From the NCBI GenBank assembly GCA_033439685.1, contig JAUEDM010000002.1:6386001-6450000 (forward strand): DNA of 64,000 nucleotides, written 5' to 3'. Of the stretch, positions 31,490-43,511 are shown one piece after another. This DNA is from Apodospora peruviana. Lineage: Eukaryota > Ascomycota > Sordariomycetes > Sordariales > Lasiosphaeriaceae. Position numbers and translations under genes: made by a program. Within the stretch, counting starts at the first letter, position 1. The number at the start of each line of letters is the position of its first letter. Under the pieces are notes generated by a model, which did not search any database, had not been told where the DNA came from, and worked only from the letters and a program-made list of their open reading frames with translations.

Positions 31490-32875
31490 ATGCTACCCCG
31501 GTCCCAAGCAACCGGCTTCAACCCCAATTTAATCCCAAGCACGGATGAACTCGCCCAATACGACTTCACGGACAAATCAAGCTTAGCACCGGCGGTATGG
31601 CACGTCAACTTGACGTTCATAGTGCTTGTCGGCGTGGCGGTCTCGCTCAGGATCTTCACGCGGGCATACATGACAAGACACTTCTTCATTGACGACGTCC
31701 TGGCAGTCTTCGCTGCCTTGTTCACCATGATATCAGCCTCTACCGCACTGACAGCAACCCGATACGGCCTTGGGCTGCATGTATGGAACGTTCAGCAGCC
31801 CATGTTGGAAAATCTCACGAACTGTGTCCAGGTGGGTGTCAAATACAAGCTTTGCAAGGGAATTCAGTTACTGACCGTGACATGATTAACTTACAGCTAA
31901 TGTACGTCGCGCACGTCTTCTACGCTGCTGCCACGGCGGTGACAAAACTGTCCATTATCACGTCATATCTGCGCATCTTCCCAGACGCAGTGTTGCGGAA
32001 ACTCCTCTATGCGACAGCTGCCCTGGTGATAGGCATCGGCATCAGTGCCATCTTTGCTACCGTCTTTCAGTGCTGGCCGGTTCAAGCTGCGTGGGATTTC
32101 TCTATCGAATCTCGCCAGTGCTTTCCTTTTCTTCATTTCCTATATGCCAACGCGGCCATCAGCATCTTCACCGACCTTCTCCTGGTCGTGGCTCCGTTGC
32201 CTTACTTTTGGTCACTCAAGCTGCCCATTAGGCAGAAGTTGGTCATATGTATCCTCTTTGGAGCCGGATTCATGTAAGTCGCCCCTTTCACGCTGTTAAG
32301 CTTAGTGATTTTGCTGATTAATGACAACCAGAGCATTCGCGGCGAGCATCGTTCGGATCGTGATTTTGAAGGAGATAAAGGGGATTGATGTCACCTGTAA
32401 GTAATGCAAGCTGAACTCGATATAGGTTTGCAAGCCAAGGGTTTTGGCTGACACATCCTGATTGCAAGATTATTTGGCGTCTCCCCTGAACTGGACCGTG
32501 ATTGAATGCTCACTCGGCATCATCTGCGTTTCGATTCCGCCCATGAGGCCACTCCTTGCCAAGATCAGCCCGAGGTTTTTGTCCGATTACCTCACTCGCT
32601 ATTCAAACAGCAGGACAGGCGGGAGTAGATACCAGGACAACAACTCCCGGGTGTGGTCAAGTCCACGCAGCAAGGTCTTTGAGAATATTGAACATGACAT
32701 GGACCGGCAACTGAGGGAGTTTGAGTTTTCGAACCACCACCGGCGGATAGATTCAGGTTCGAACAAAACAATGGAGATGCAGATGGTGTCTGTCGGCAAT
32801 TCTACAGCTCAGTTGACAGAACCTGTCAAAGAGGAGGGCGGCAATTCAGACAGGGACACAAGAAGTTTGGTATGA
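31490..32875 (+). CDS. Seven-transmembrane rhodopsin-like integral membrane protein (PTH11/SAT5-type)
   Basis: Plasma-membrane protein of about 396 residues from four exons: 31490-31831, 31897-32273, 32332-32396 and 32469-32875. All introns are GT-AG and the frame is continuous. Hydrophobic segments include WHVNLTFIVLVGVAVSLRIF, DDVLAVFAALFTMISASTAL, LYATAALVIGIGISAIFATV and NAAISIFTDLLLVVAPLPYF, consistent with seven helices. Family marks are the RIFTRAYMTRHFFIDD loop, the extracellular FQCWPVQAAWDF, the loop LKLPIRQKLVICILFGAG, and SPLNWTVIECSLGIICVSIP before the last helix. The C-terminal 110 residues are hydrophilic and cytoplasmic, with possible signalling sites. This is the large fungal rhodopsin-domain family; some members are receptors in host sensing (PTH11), but ligand and role are unknown here. 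Confidence 0.92.
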
Positions 32876-32975
32876 GTCAGGAAGCTCGAATAGTCGTGGA
32901 TAATTTGGGCATGAAGCCGTCGAGAAAAATTTAAAGACACTGCCAATTGGTAATCCAGAGCAGAGCAAAATTGAA

Positions 32976-33065
32976 AGGTCGTACCCGGAATCGAACCGGG
33001 GTTACCAGAAAGTTGACTGCAAGAAGAGTCAGAATCTGGTGTGATGACCGCTACACTATACAACC
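32976..33065 (-). tRNA. tRNA-Gln(CUG) with an 18-nt intron
   Basis: Minus strand, 5' G at 33065, discriminator T at 32976. The acceptor stem is GGTTGTA paired with TACGACC (one G-T pair). The D arm contains the A-box-like GTGTAGCGGTCATCAC. The anticodon stem CCAGA pairs with TCTGG, with loop TTCTGAT once an 18-nt intron after position 37 is removed. This gives anticodon CUG, decoding CAG. The T arm is CCCGG TTCGATT CCGGG, a good B box. The start GGTTGTATAGTGTAG is characteristic of eukaryotic tRNA-Gln. Intron-containing tRNA genes are frequent in filamentous ascomycetes. Confidence 0.9.
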
Positions 33066-33832
33066 ATCTTGTACTTGTTTTGTGATTTCGATGTGGAACA
33101 ACCAAGGTTAAAGCTGGATGGAGATCCTTGTAGAAGGCCAATTGCCGTGAGAATTATCGCGTGTCATCCCTTTGCAATTAAGTCACCTAGACATAGCGTT
33201 GATGCCCGGTGGTGATGGCAAAGGAATGAACGACAGATTAAGTTCCATTTTGTAAATGCTTTAAATTGCTGGATTTGATAGTCAAACGAGAGTGTTTAGA
33301 TTTGGCCGTCCGAGCCGGACGACGTGGTGCCCTGACCGTCCCCGGGCGATTGGTGGAGTCAGGACTTTCTGAAGTGCGCTAGCCAATTCGCAAACTCCGA
33401 TTTGCCTCCGTCAACCCCGCAAAAGCTGACAGCGCCGAGGATGAAACCCCGCGGCGGACAACTTTAAAAGAATCATCCAGGGCACTTCGGCAATGGGTCA
33501 TGACTAATGCTCGCCAATTGCTGATGGCCCGCCCGTGGTCGTCGGCTCTTGTTGGGAGAGTTCGACTTGTCATCATTTCCCGAGTTGAACAGCTACGCAT
33601 GTCCGGCCGACTGAATCCTGAACTTCACCTCGAACAATCCTCAATAAACTCACTTGCACAACAATCACACACAGCCCTTTCGCTCGCACGATTGCCCTCC
33701 CTCCCGACCACGCAATTTCAACTACCCCTCTCTACGACTGTGGCGACGAAGCTCGGCATCGATTGAACCGCAGTTGCTTGTGCTTGTGTTGCGGTGCACA
33801 TAGACAAGGCAACACCTCTTTTCAACCCCACG
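33066..33832. other. Intergenic, upstream of rib1
   Basis: About 0.77 kb between tRNA-Gln and the GTP cyclohydrolase II start codon. It holds the rib1 promoter and leader; the last 150 bases are C/T-rich. No other feature is supported. Confidence 0.5.
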
Positions 33833-35011
33833 ATGCCCGACCTGAATGCCAGGCAATGCCAAAGCGAAACGACCACCCAACAACTGCCCTCCTTTTATTC
33901 CCCGCAAACAGAAACAACCAGCACACCACATAATGATGACGACGTTGAGCCTGCCGATCTGTCCAGCTCCGCGAACGGACCTGCTCCGGCCTCCCCCACC
34001 AGCAATACCAGCAGTAGCAATCCCGACGCAGAGCTGCCCCTGAGGTTACCGACAACACCGCTTGCGCAACCCCCGCCGACATCTCTCCTATCCCCTGCCT
34101 TCACACCGCCCGCCACGCCGGGTACTGGCACGCCACTCCCCTCCGAACCTCGCGGCATCCCAGTAGACAGCTCCGTCCCCACCGGCGGATGCGGAAGCAA
34201 GCGCCCCCGTCTCCTCGAAAGTCTGCCCGAGGTCGAGTGCGCAGTGCGTGCGCGAATCCCCACGACGAGCGGGGCTGAGATGTTCCTCCATCTATATACA
34301 AACAATGTGGACAACAAGGAGCATCTGGCCATCGTCTTCGGCCGGCAGATTCGCAGTCGATCTCTCGATGCCCCGAGAGAAGGGGAGACCGAACTGGACC
34401 GTCTTGTAAGGGGTGCATACACGGGGAGATTGTACCCAGGGAGAGAAGAAAGTGGATTGGCTGGCCCGCAAATTGATGACGGCAATACATCTACACAGGA
34501 AGGCGTCAATGAACAGAAAGAGGAAACGACGCCTCTGGTCAGGATCCACAGCGAATGCTATACAGGGGAAACGGTATGGTCAGCGCGCTGTGACTGTGGA
34601 GAGCAACTTGATGAGGCGGCCAGGTTGATGTCCTTGTCGAGCAACAAGGCAGGCGGCATCATCGTTTACCTACGGCAAGAAGGTCGCGGTATTGGCCTGG
34701 GAGAGAAACTCAAGGCTTATAATCTGCAGGATCTGGGCAACGACACGGTCGAGGCGAATCTGCTTTTGCGTCACCCGGCTGATGCTCGCAGCTACGGCCT
34801 GGCGACCGCGATATTGCTCGACTTGGGCCAGAAGGAGATCCGCCTATTGACCAACAACCCGGAGAAGATCCGTGCAGTCGAGGGCCCTCACCGTGAAATT
34901 ATCGTCAAGGAGCGCGTGGCCATGGTGCCGCTATCTTGGAAAGGCAGAGGGGGTTTCAGAGCGCCCGAGGTGGAGGGCTACTTGAAGACAAAGGTCCGTC
35001 GCCATCCTTGA
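33833..35011 (+). CDS. rib1: GTP cyclohydrolase II
   Basis: First committed enzyme of riboflavin synthesis: GTP to 2,5-diamino-6-ribosylamino-4(3H)-pyrimidinone 5'-phosphate, formate and pyrophosphate. The first ATG of the frame is at 33833 (MPDLNARQ), giving 392 residues in a single exon; the frame is open upstream but without ATG. The N-terminal 120 residues are Ser/Pro/Thr-rich and probably disordered. The catalytic core follows. It has the zinc site SECYTGETVWSARCDCGEQL, with Cys242, Cys253 and Cys255 spaced 11 and 2 as in E. coli RibA; the catalytic loop YLRQEGRGIGLGEKLKAYNL; DTVEANLLLRHPADARSYG; and RLLTNNPEKIRAVEG near the C-terminus. There is no DHBP synthase domain, as expected for fungal RIB1. 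All key residues are intact. Confidence 0.96.
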   Translation: MPDLNARQCQSETTTQQLPSFYSPQTETTSTPHNDDDVEPADLSSSANGPAPASPTSNTSSSNPDAELPLRLPTTPLAQPPPTSLLSPAFTPPATPGTGTPLPSEPRGIPVDSSVPTGGCGSKRPRLLESLPEVECAVRARIPTTSGAEMFLHLYTNNVDNKEHLAIVFGRQIRSRSLDAPREGETELDRLVRGAYTGRLYPGREESGLAGPQIDDGNTSTQEGVNEQKEETTPLVRIHSECYTGETVWSARCDCGEQLDEAARLMSLSSNKAGGIIVYLRQEGRGIGLGEKLKAYNLQDLGNDTVEANLLLRHPADARSYGLATAILLDLGQKEIRLLTNNPEKIRAVEGPHREIIVKERVAMVPLSWKGRGGFRAPEVEGYLKTKVRRHP

Positions 35012-36090
35012 TGCAGTTGTTGGGCTTCATGCTGATTAAATTTGCTTAACAGATTGAGAAAATGGGACATATGCTTGATATGGGCGGCTTGTGACGGCTT
35101 TTCAAACGAAACAGAGTGTCCGGGGGTGGGCGCCAGCGATAGGCCGAGAAGAACAATGCATATTCATCAAATCTTTGGGTACATAGGCATTTGATAATTA
35201 TCAGCCGAGAAGAATCTCCTTACTGTAAGGCCTTAGACACAGCGAGTTAGCAACAGCCCACAGGGAAAAATGGTACCTCGCGCTGCAAAGGCGCCAGGCT
35301 ACATTATGGAGTCAGAAGGACTTGATTGAATCATGCAGAGGGAGAAGATAATCATCACTATAGGCTGCTGCGACAGAGATAGCGGGTACACATGTTGCCA
35401 GCCGGCACAGAAGGAAGGGTTTTTGACGGAGTTGGTGATTGGATAGGATCCGGCGACATCATGTTCCGTCAAATGACCTTCATGTAGATATCGGAGCGGG
35501 AGCACAAGGTGTAGTTTCAATACCGCTTCTTGGTCAGCTCCCACCTCACCAAACAGGTCAATATATAACTCTAACAAGCCTAGAAATGACGATATCTTCA
35601 AGATCCTGCAAGCCGGGACTAGGCATGCAATCCTCCGCTCACGTTTGCCAAAGTCGTCTCTACCTGTCTACCTATCATGCTGCCTATCCCTACACAGTGC
35701 TGCATCTCCTTCCGACTACAGGATATGCTATTGAACATGTGTTTACACAGCTACATGCGGGGTGATTACCAATGGGATACTCATTCGTCGACGGTCGACG
35801 CCTCGACAGCAGGTGGCTAGCTGACAGCCCTGGAGCTTGTCCGGAGTTGGTATATTTACTGCACATCAACTGTCAAGAATGTGATGACCGCCTTTGCCGC
35901 CGGTTAGATGGTCGCGGGTTGAGGGGAGGAGGGATAGAGAGAAAAGAATGAGAGGCACAAATATGAGCTGAATGAAAAGTATAATAAGCAAACGGTTAAT
36001 CTTGTAGAACAAGTGTTTTATTGTTGTAACCCGTATTCATCACTAACATCGCATTCTATTGCCACCCTCCTGTTCATCCATTAATTAATT
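35012..36090. other. Intergenic 1.1 kb
   Basis: Downstream of rib1. No gene, RNA or repeat is recognised. It marks the transition from intact genes to the decayed region on the right. Confidence 0.45.
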
Positions 36091-38318
36091 ATGGCCTACG
36101 TGGGACCTGCCACAAGGTCCATAGGGAACTACACGTCAAACGGCCAAGTGTTCAGCCGCTACGATCCAGTCGCGTAACCCCCTCGTCAACTCGGTCTACG
36201 ACTACAAGGTCCGGGATGTCTTTGTCGAGGCCGTCCTAACCGAAACCTACCGGGTCGAGACCACTGTTGAGAGCGAGTGCGCGCACATCTTCGAGGTCCC
36301 ACCCGAGGCCTCAGTGAACAGTTTCAAGGACCAGGTCGGATCTGTCGTCATCGAGGGTGTTGTTGAGGAAAAGTTGGAAGCCGACAGGATCCAGGCCTGG
36401 AAGCTGGACAAAGTGAATGATGAGATGTTTCAAATCAGGGTGGGCTTGATTCAACCCAACTCGACCATCACAATCTCTGTCGGCTACGTCTACACCATCT
36501 CGAGCGACATCATTGAGGACTCGGTCCGGCTGACCATTCCAACCGCCTGGGGTAACCGTTCGGGAGCCTCCCCGGTCGTGGAGAAGACGATGCCCAAGGC
36601 TCCGACCGGGACCCAGGGCGTCACCATCACCGTCAGCATCACCGTCAGCATCGAAGTCCCCAACACCGACCAGATCTTCAGCCTTAACTCGCCCTCCCAT
36701 AATACCGCCATCACCACTGGCTTCTCGGACAAGTCGTACAAGACTCTCACTCCCGTCAAGAAGCAGACGGTGTGGAGCCGTTCCAAGGCCTACATCGAGT
36801 TCACCAGCAACTAGTCCCTCAAGCACAACTTTGTCCTTGTTTGGACTGTCCCACAGGTTGATCAAAGACGATGCATTGTTGAGAAGCTTGGTCCGCCGAT
36901 CGCTACTGGTCAGCCCCAGATCTATGCCATGGCTCTAACACTGGTATCCAATGTCAGCTTGAATCCCGAGGAACACGGTAAAAGAACACTGCACAAGCCC
37001 TACCTCCTGTCTCAACATGGCCATATGAACAATCCCGGGTCATGTTTCCAGAATACATCTTTCTCATCGACCACAGCTACACCATGGAGGGCGCGCGCAT
37101 CGCAACCGCCAACCTCGTGGCCGCCAAAATGCTCGACCTGCTCCTGAGCTACAACAAATCCACCTTCAACATCTACAACATCACTTTCGACGTTTGGTGC
37201 CGTGTTCCGGGAGGCAAATTCCTCCCGTACAACGCCCAAAATGTTACTATGGTTAAAGCCACTCCTGACGTCTTCTACGAGGGCACAGGTGGCGGCCTCG
37301 ACATCGACAACTCCTTGAAGACCGCCCGCCGTGCGCGAATCGTGAACGACATCCCCGGCAGCGGCACGTCCGGAACGCACACCATCGATGTCAAATACGA
37401 CTTACGCAAGAACACGGGCGGTAGACTGGTCCACACCCTGGCCGCGCGCGCGCTGATCCAGACGTTTGAAGACAAGGCGGCCAGCCTCGCCTCGGATGCG
37501 AACAAGACGTACTGGGACCAATCCCAGATTCTGCAACTGGGCAAAGATGTACTCGCTGGCCAGCAACCAGACTTCCTTCATCGCGAGCATCAACAGCACT
37601 TTTATGCATACGGCACAACTCCACGTGGCCGAGGATGCGCCTGCTGCTGCCGGGGTGCAGAATCTGCTCAAGGGCGGCGGTGTGCCAACCGGTAGTGACG
37701 CTGAGCTTGGGTTCGTGGATGCTGGTGGTCTGCCGCAGCCCGGTGGTAATCTGAGCTTCAAGATGGCCCAGCTTAAGATGGCCCAGCCAACGGCGCGGGT
37801 GGACGTGTCTGCTCCTTACGGGGGAGGTGGATCGGGTGTTCCTATTTTCCCACCTTATAAATGATGCAGATGCAGATGGAGATGGAGATGAATCTGGCAA
37901 GGCGGACCCTACACCCGATGACTCGGCCTTTGACGACGAGGGAGATGATGATGATAATGGCGAGGATGATAAACGTGAGGCTCTAGCATCAATTTTGGAC
38001 TCCCAAGAGCCAAACGGCTCGTTCGCAGTCGGTGTCAACGTGATTGACAGAGCCTTATTCCCATCCTCGGCATTCCCGGCGCTCCCGGCCGTGCTGAACG
38101 CGCTCAACGGAGGAGATGTTGTAAAAGAGCAGATCTGGGTGACCGTGTGTGCTATCGCTTGGTTCGAGCGCAAGGTTCCCGGGGAGTGCATCGACGCCAA
38201 CGATAAGGCCGAGAAGTTCGTCAAGACGACCTTGTCTAGTGTCTTTAGGCTTGGGAATGAGGAAGCTGAAGGGATTTTGAAGCGTGCAGTTTCAGAGGCG
38301 GGGGTATATTTCTTTTAA
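36091..38318 (+). pseudogene. Decayed VIT / von Willebrand factor A domain protein
   Basis: Relics of one gene lie in order but in changing frames. From about 36170 to 36814 there is a VIT-like domain (VYDYKVRDVFVEAVLTETYR, HIFEVPPEASVNSF, and a GVVEEK-type turn). It ends in a TAG at 36812, in a context where Gln would be expected; the same frame continues SLKHNFVLVWTV. From about 37040 a vWA-like domain appears in another frame (PEYIFLIDHSYTMEGARIAT), with an altered metal-ion site (DHSYT instead of DxSxS). The frame changes again near 37560 (YSLASNQTSFIASINST), and the C-terminal helices are in the frame ending at 38318 (IWVTVCAIAWFERKVPGE). Fungal VIT-vWA proteins are usually about 800-1000 residues. 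Introns could explain one shift, not all. Confidence 0.75.
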
Positions 38319-38552
38319 CTTTTAACTTGTTTTAAACCCTTAGACTGGTAGTTTCTAATAATAGACCATACCTTGCAAATATCAATCAGTGCGGTGCTGC
38401 TGTTGATGGACTTAGTGTCAGTGCTTCTGTTAGGCCAAGTGATGGGACTGACAGTGGCAGAGACACGGAATTTACCGGAGACTGCGTGGCAGTGAAGCAA
38501 GGAGAAAATACGTAGGTAGTTTTACGGATGGATGGAGTCAAGATGACACTGC

Positions 38553-40896
38553 TTGACGGCGGACTTGATGAGCAGTCTATTGCTGACCCCTATGCCGGAT
38601 CTCGCATATATTGACAGCAAGATATCGATATGTGCAGCGTGCTCCACCAAAGATGTCCGCGATCTACTCAAGTACAGAGAGACAGCTCCTCGCGAGACTG
38701 CAATGCGACCGCTCCAAAAGCTTGTTTTGCTCTGCTGTATCGAAGACGCACAGCTTCTCTAGGAAGACACAACCGGCATTGCGATAGTGGTGCCGGGGCA
38801 TCTGGCTGAATTCCGATCATGGATTCAAGATTATGCCGTGAAAGCTACGTCTGAAGGATGCTATCCACATCTTAGTCATGATGAATTTCAGCATCTCGTC
38901 GGCCTGTCACGCGACCATCGGCGCAAAACTGTCTCAGACCTTGTACACTCGTTGGCGGCTACAGCATACGCGCCCGTGGGTGAGTTGATCTTGCGGATTT
39001 ACAACTCCATTCTTGACATTCTCCACCTCGAGATAAACACGCGGCCGTGCCAGGTCCGCTGCGAGTCAGCACCGCAGTACGCACATGCAACCATCTTTAG
39101 GCTCATCCCGGTGCTCAGAAACGAGTTGGGGTTCTTACTACTCGTGACGTTGGAGATGGATGAGTGGGTATCATCCCCAAAAGCCCTGGATGTGATTTAA
39201 CAAGTCTACCGAAAGATCAGCAGAACCAACTCAGCTGAACTTGATGACCAGACCGACCCTACTATGAATTTATTTACTCGAGAGGTAGGGTGTATATTCC
39301 CAAAATTTGCGCCATGTCGATTAGTTTGGAGCTGGGAAGTAGTAGTGATGGTACTACTAGTGTCGATAATGGGTCACCTTGTAACTTGCCAACGATGCAA
39401 ACAAGACTTCGAGTCGAGGTAGGCAAGAAGGGCATCCTGAACTCGCTCCGGTGGGTGGAAAGGCCCCAGTTGAATGGGGCTACAGAGCTGACCCCGTTGG
39501 CGGTTTCGATCGAGGTCGAAGCCGCGGGAATGAATTTCAAGAACACGTTGATCGCGATGGGACTGGTACCGAACCATTCAAATGGGTTCGGCTTGATTTG
39601 CGCTGGCATTGTCACCGGTGTCGGGTCCGAGGTGTATGCAACTCACGAGTTCGCAGTCGGGGACCGGGTCATGGCCGTGACGGTCGATACTCTTAATATA
39701 TGCCGCATAGTTAGGTTGGATTTGGCCCGCGACAAGTTTGATGGTGGTGTACTTGTCACGGTGGGAAACAAAGAAAAAGATGGAGTTTCTCATGGCCAAC
39801 TTTGGCATTCTTCGAAATCGCATTTTCAGCTCAAGAGACACCAGCTTCGTGGAGGGCATCATGAGGGAGACGGGTAACCACGCGGTCGATATTGTTCTCA
39901 ACTCTCTCTCAGGAGAGCTGCTGCATGCATCGTGGCAATGTGTCGCCGAGTTAGGATCCATGATCGAGCTGGGCAAGCGTGATTCTATCAATCAGGGCCG
40001 GTTAGCTATAGACCGATTCGAAGATAACCGCTCTTTCTTTGGTCTCGACGCTGGCGGTCTCATAAATAAACGGGCAGCCAAGATGAAGGATATCCTCAAC
40101 CGATGCATCAAGCTCTACCAGAATGGATATATCCAGCCCATCCTCCCAATCACACTATTCGACGCGATAGACATGCCAATGCGATCCGAACGATTCAGAA
40201 AGGGCAGCATATAGGCAAGTTGGTCGTGGCAATCCCTGAGGACCTCTCTGAACTCACGTGCAATGATACAGCGGTAAGAAGCGAGTTCTCACTACGGCCC
40301 AACGTCTCTTATCTGCTTGCCGGTAGCTTTGGGGGCCTGGGAAGGTCGATATCAGTCTGGATGGCAGAGAGCATGGAGCCAAGAATCTTGTCTTCATAAC
40401 ACGAGGCGATGGCAACAGACGTCAAGACATTTCCCTGATTCAGGAACTGGGTAATCTCGGTTGCGCTACCCAGGTTATCTCAGGGAGCGTTTCGAGAATA
40501 CAAGACGTGTCTAGGGCTGTAAAAACCGCTTCGGTTTCCCATCGCCGGTGACATTCAACTGGCCATGGTGTTGCGGGATAATCTGTTTGCTGAGATGCCA
40601 TTCGCTGACTGGGAGGCAGCAATGGGACCAAAGGTCCAGGGCATATGGAACCTGCACAACGCTCTTCTGCACGCTGACGGGAAATTGCACACCCCGTTAG
40701 ATTTATTCATCCTCATGGATTCCACCAGCTGTATCCTCGGTCATCAGGGACAGGCCAACTACACTGCGGCCAATACATTTCTCGACTCAGCTGTGCAGTT
40801 CAGACATGCTCAGGGGATGCCAGCCTCGTGTCTTGATCTGAGCGTAGTCAGTGACGTCGGCTATGTAAGTGAGAGAAAGGCTTGCTCGACAGGTTG
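38553..40896 (+). pseudogene. Decayed highly reducing polyketide synthase (pre-MT, ER and KR fragments)
   Basis: Collinear pieces in several frames. (1) 38553-39200: a helical segment resembling the region in front of the methyltransferase domain (MRPLQKLVLLCCIEDAQLL, stop, then FRSWIQDYAVKATSEGCYP). (2) 39290-39720: the enoylreductase N-terminal half (ILNSLRWVERPQL, VEAAGMNFKNTLIAMGLVP, FAVGDRVMAV). (3) 39738-40214: the ER second half (NHAVDIVLNSLSGELLHASW). (4) 40214-40896: ketoreductase pieces (YLLAGSFGGLGRSISVWMAE, LFILMDSTSCILGHQGQANY, the last with the catalytic Tyr region). KS, AT, DH, most of MT and ACP are absent, and stops and frameshifts separate the parts. No product can be made. 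Upstream KS-AT-DH sequence is missing from the window, so this is a truncated relic, not a disabled full gene. Confidence 0.82.
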
Positions 40897-42528
40897 AAGG
40901 ACAGACATAGCTTTATCATCTACGAACAGTATGTCCGGGTCGCCTCACAAGGAAGCAGAAGCAACTTGAGAGGAATCAAACTAAAAAATGAGAGGGCTAG
41001 CAGTGGAGACAACTGAAGACGACGTAACGAAACTAGCACGGCATACTGAATCTGCGCTGTGTGAATTACTACCCACTCGAAGGCACCAAAAGCTGTAGGC
41101 GCCCTGACTTATAGTCGTAGACCTAGGCATTATTCTGTGGCGCTTGGGACCAAAACGCCCACTAAATTGAAAAGGTTGGCCCGTGCATTCAGTCCAAAAC
41201 GGTTGGCCCCAAGACGGCATGTTCATTGGTTCAAAATTTCCAGGGTGGGTCCAGCTGAACCCCAACAATCCAATTGTCGGCAGTGTCAATCAGAGTGCGC
41301 AACGACAACGACAGCAATTGCAACAGCGCAGTTGCCAGTGTATTGAAGAGACTAGCTTATATGCATCGCAAGGGATTGCAATGTCCATCCAGAGCAATTG
41401 ATATTGACGTTCATGTTTACTGTTCAACGTGCAGAAAGCTTATGATGATGGTTCCTAGGTTGGAGCCAAGGCGAGAGTTCAATTTGATAGGTGAAGAAGG
41501 TGACAGGGGTCACGTCCATGATGCGCGTGGTGGTGCCGTCCAGGCCACCACCAGCCTGCGAGAGCACCTGACAGCTGTCGACGGCTGTCACGGTCTAGTC
41601 CCGTGACAAGATGGAGAGATCTTTGGTCTGGAAGCCCACGCATTCCTTCATCTTCATTTCTGTGCCACGGTTGGTGACAGGTGCACCACGTCTTGTGTAA
41701 CTTGGGCTGCCTGGGGGTGTGGTACTTGCGGCCGCCAGCGGCCGCCTTTTGGAAGTTCTTATGTTTGCTGGGAGGTTCAATTGGTTCTCGTCATCAAGTC
41801 GGTATTCTATAAGAATGTGCTTGTGAGGTTGCTGAAAACAGCCGTCTCGGTAGCATCCAGACTGAAGGGGCCCTAGGCTGTCGAATATCTGCGCGTCGTG
41901 AAGAACAGTTTGATGGCTCGAACGAGCTTCGTTTCGCTAATAGAGGTCTTGATGACGAGTCGTGCACCACCAGAGGCTAATCGTAAGCCCTACGCGGACC
42001 GTTGAGGAGCATGACGTTGGTAAAGGGGATATTAAGTGAAACATTCCGACTGCCGACGGACATCAGCCGGCAACATATGAGGTAAAACAGTGCGAAGGCA
42101 ACGACATCATCCATTGCACAGAGGATACCTAGGCAGAGCCCAAGAAATGATATCATGCTTTCTCGAGCATATATCCCCTTACGTCCTGATAGTAGCACCT
42201 CGAAAGACCTCACACAAATAGGTAAACACCTGCTTCTAGTTAGGATCGATAAGGGCATGTTGAAGCAACAAGACTATTACAGCGCTCCGGTCTACGGAAC
42301 TCGTGCTAGAACTACCCAACTTAAAAGCAGACCCAGAAACGACAGTGTGGACCAACTATACCGGAGAGCCCGGTGCATAAACAAAAGCCAAATGTCAACT
42401 CCATAACAAAAGAAAGCACTCCCGTAAACTCCAGCCCATAAAGATGTATCCTCTTGTCCTCCCATCCTTCCCTTTCCCCCAACGTTCCAACTCAACCAAT
42501 CGTTACAGGTGTATACCTAGGTAGGTAC
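40897..42528. other. Gene-poor region (1.6 kb)
   Basis: Between the polyketide synthase relic and the next minus-strand gene. Short frames only; nothing recognised. It may include further decayed sequence. Confidence 0.4.
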
Positions 42529-43511
42529 CTAACCAAGAACAAAGACATACCTCAACTCCTCATTGCCCCCAGACTCAACCCTAATCTCCTTAACCTCCTT
42601 TCCGGTGACAGGTGACTTTTCCAAAAACTGCTGCGCATTCTTGCCAAACGCGCTGTTGTTCAGATTCATGTCAAACACCTCCTTCTCGGCGCCAGTCGAA
42701 TCCTTTCGCACCGTAAAATCTTCATCTTGTCCCTTCCCCAACTTCTGTCGGCTGGCATTGATGGTGTCGATTGAGCTCTTCTCTGTGATCCCCGTCGTTC
42801 GCAACTGCTTCACGTCAACAGGATTCATCCCCGACTTGAGAAACGCAACGGTCGCTTGGACCTCCCAGAGCCGCGCGCGGTCGTCGGTACCCTCCCACCC
42901 GACGAAAGCGGTATCGACGGTGATAGAACCCTCGTCTTTGTTGGTGCGTAGCTCGGCGGCGACTTGGTTATCCTTTTCAACGGTGTACATGGGTTCTTTG
43001 GGACGCCCCGGGAGTTGGATTTGGTCGGCGTATATAACGTAGCCTTTATTTTCGACGTTGTACTCGGGGTTGGTCTGGAAGCAGGTAAGTTGTGGAACGG
43101 GGGAGGAAGAGGAAAGAGTTGGATTGAGATGAAATGTTTGCTTACGCTGGCTCCTTGGCTAGGACGCGGCGGAGCAGGAGATTGGCCCCAGGGAGTTCCG
43201 GCCTGGGGACCAGATTGCCCTTCCGGGGTGTCGTCGCCGTCGGTCTTGGGTTTGGGCGAGGGGCCTGGGACTTCCGGAGTGTCATCGCCCGGACGCTTAG
43301 CTCCGGGGAGACGGAAGGCCCGGGCTTGATGATCATGATGATGATGGTCACGGCGGGGGACCCAGTGGTCTACAAGGAGGTCATCTCGGCAGTTCTGATC
43401 TGACAAGTCTGAGGAACAGAGCGGGTGGGCGGAGACGACCGAGACTCGAGCGAGGAACCCTGCCGCAGCGAAGGTAAGGATGAGGGCCGAGGTTTTGGAG
43501 CTGGCGCGCAT
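42529..43511 (-). CDS. Secreted His/Pro-rich protein, unknown function
   Basis: Two exons, 43511-43146 and 43074-42529, join in phase 0 across intron 43145-43075 (GTAAGC...CCAG), giving about 303 residues. The N-terminus MRASSKTSALILTFAAAGFLARVSVVSA is a good signal peptide. A short Cys-containing segment follows (HPLCSSDLSDQNC), then a His-rich patch (RRDHHHHDHQ) and a Pro/Gly/Asp low-complexity linker. The folded-looking second half starts TNPEYNVENKGYVIYADQIQ. The stop at 42529 follows LRYVFVLG, but GAGGTATGTC just before it is a plausible donor, so a third short exon is possible. I do not recognise the family. The His-rich patch could bind metal ions. Confidence 0.65.

Noticed and set aside
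36091..38318. VIT-vWA region as a multi-intron functional gene
   Set aside because: The TAG at 36812 is followed by the expected continuation in the same frame, and the later frame changes lack suitable splice sites, so decay explains it better.
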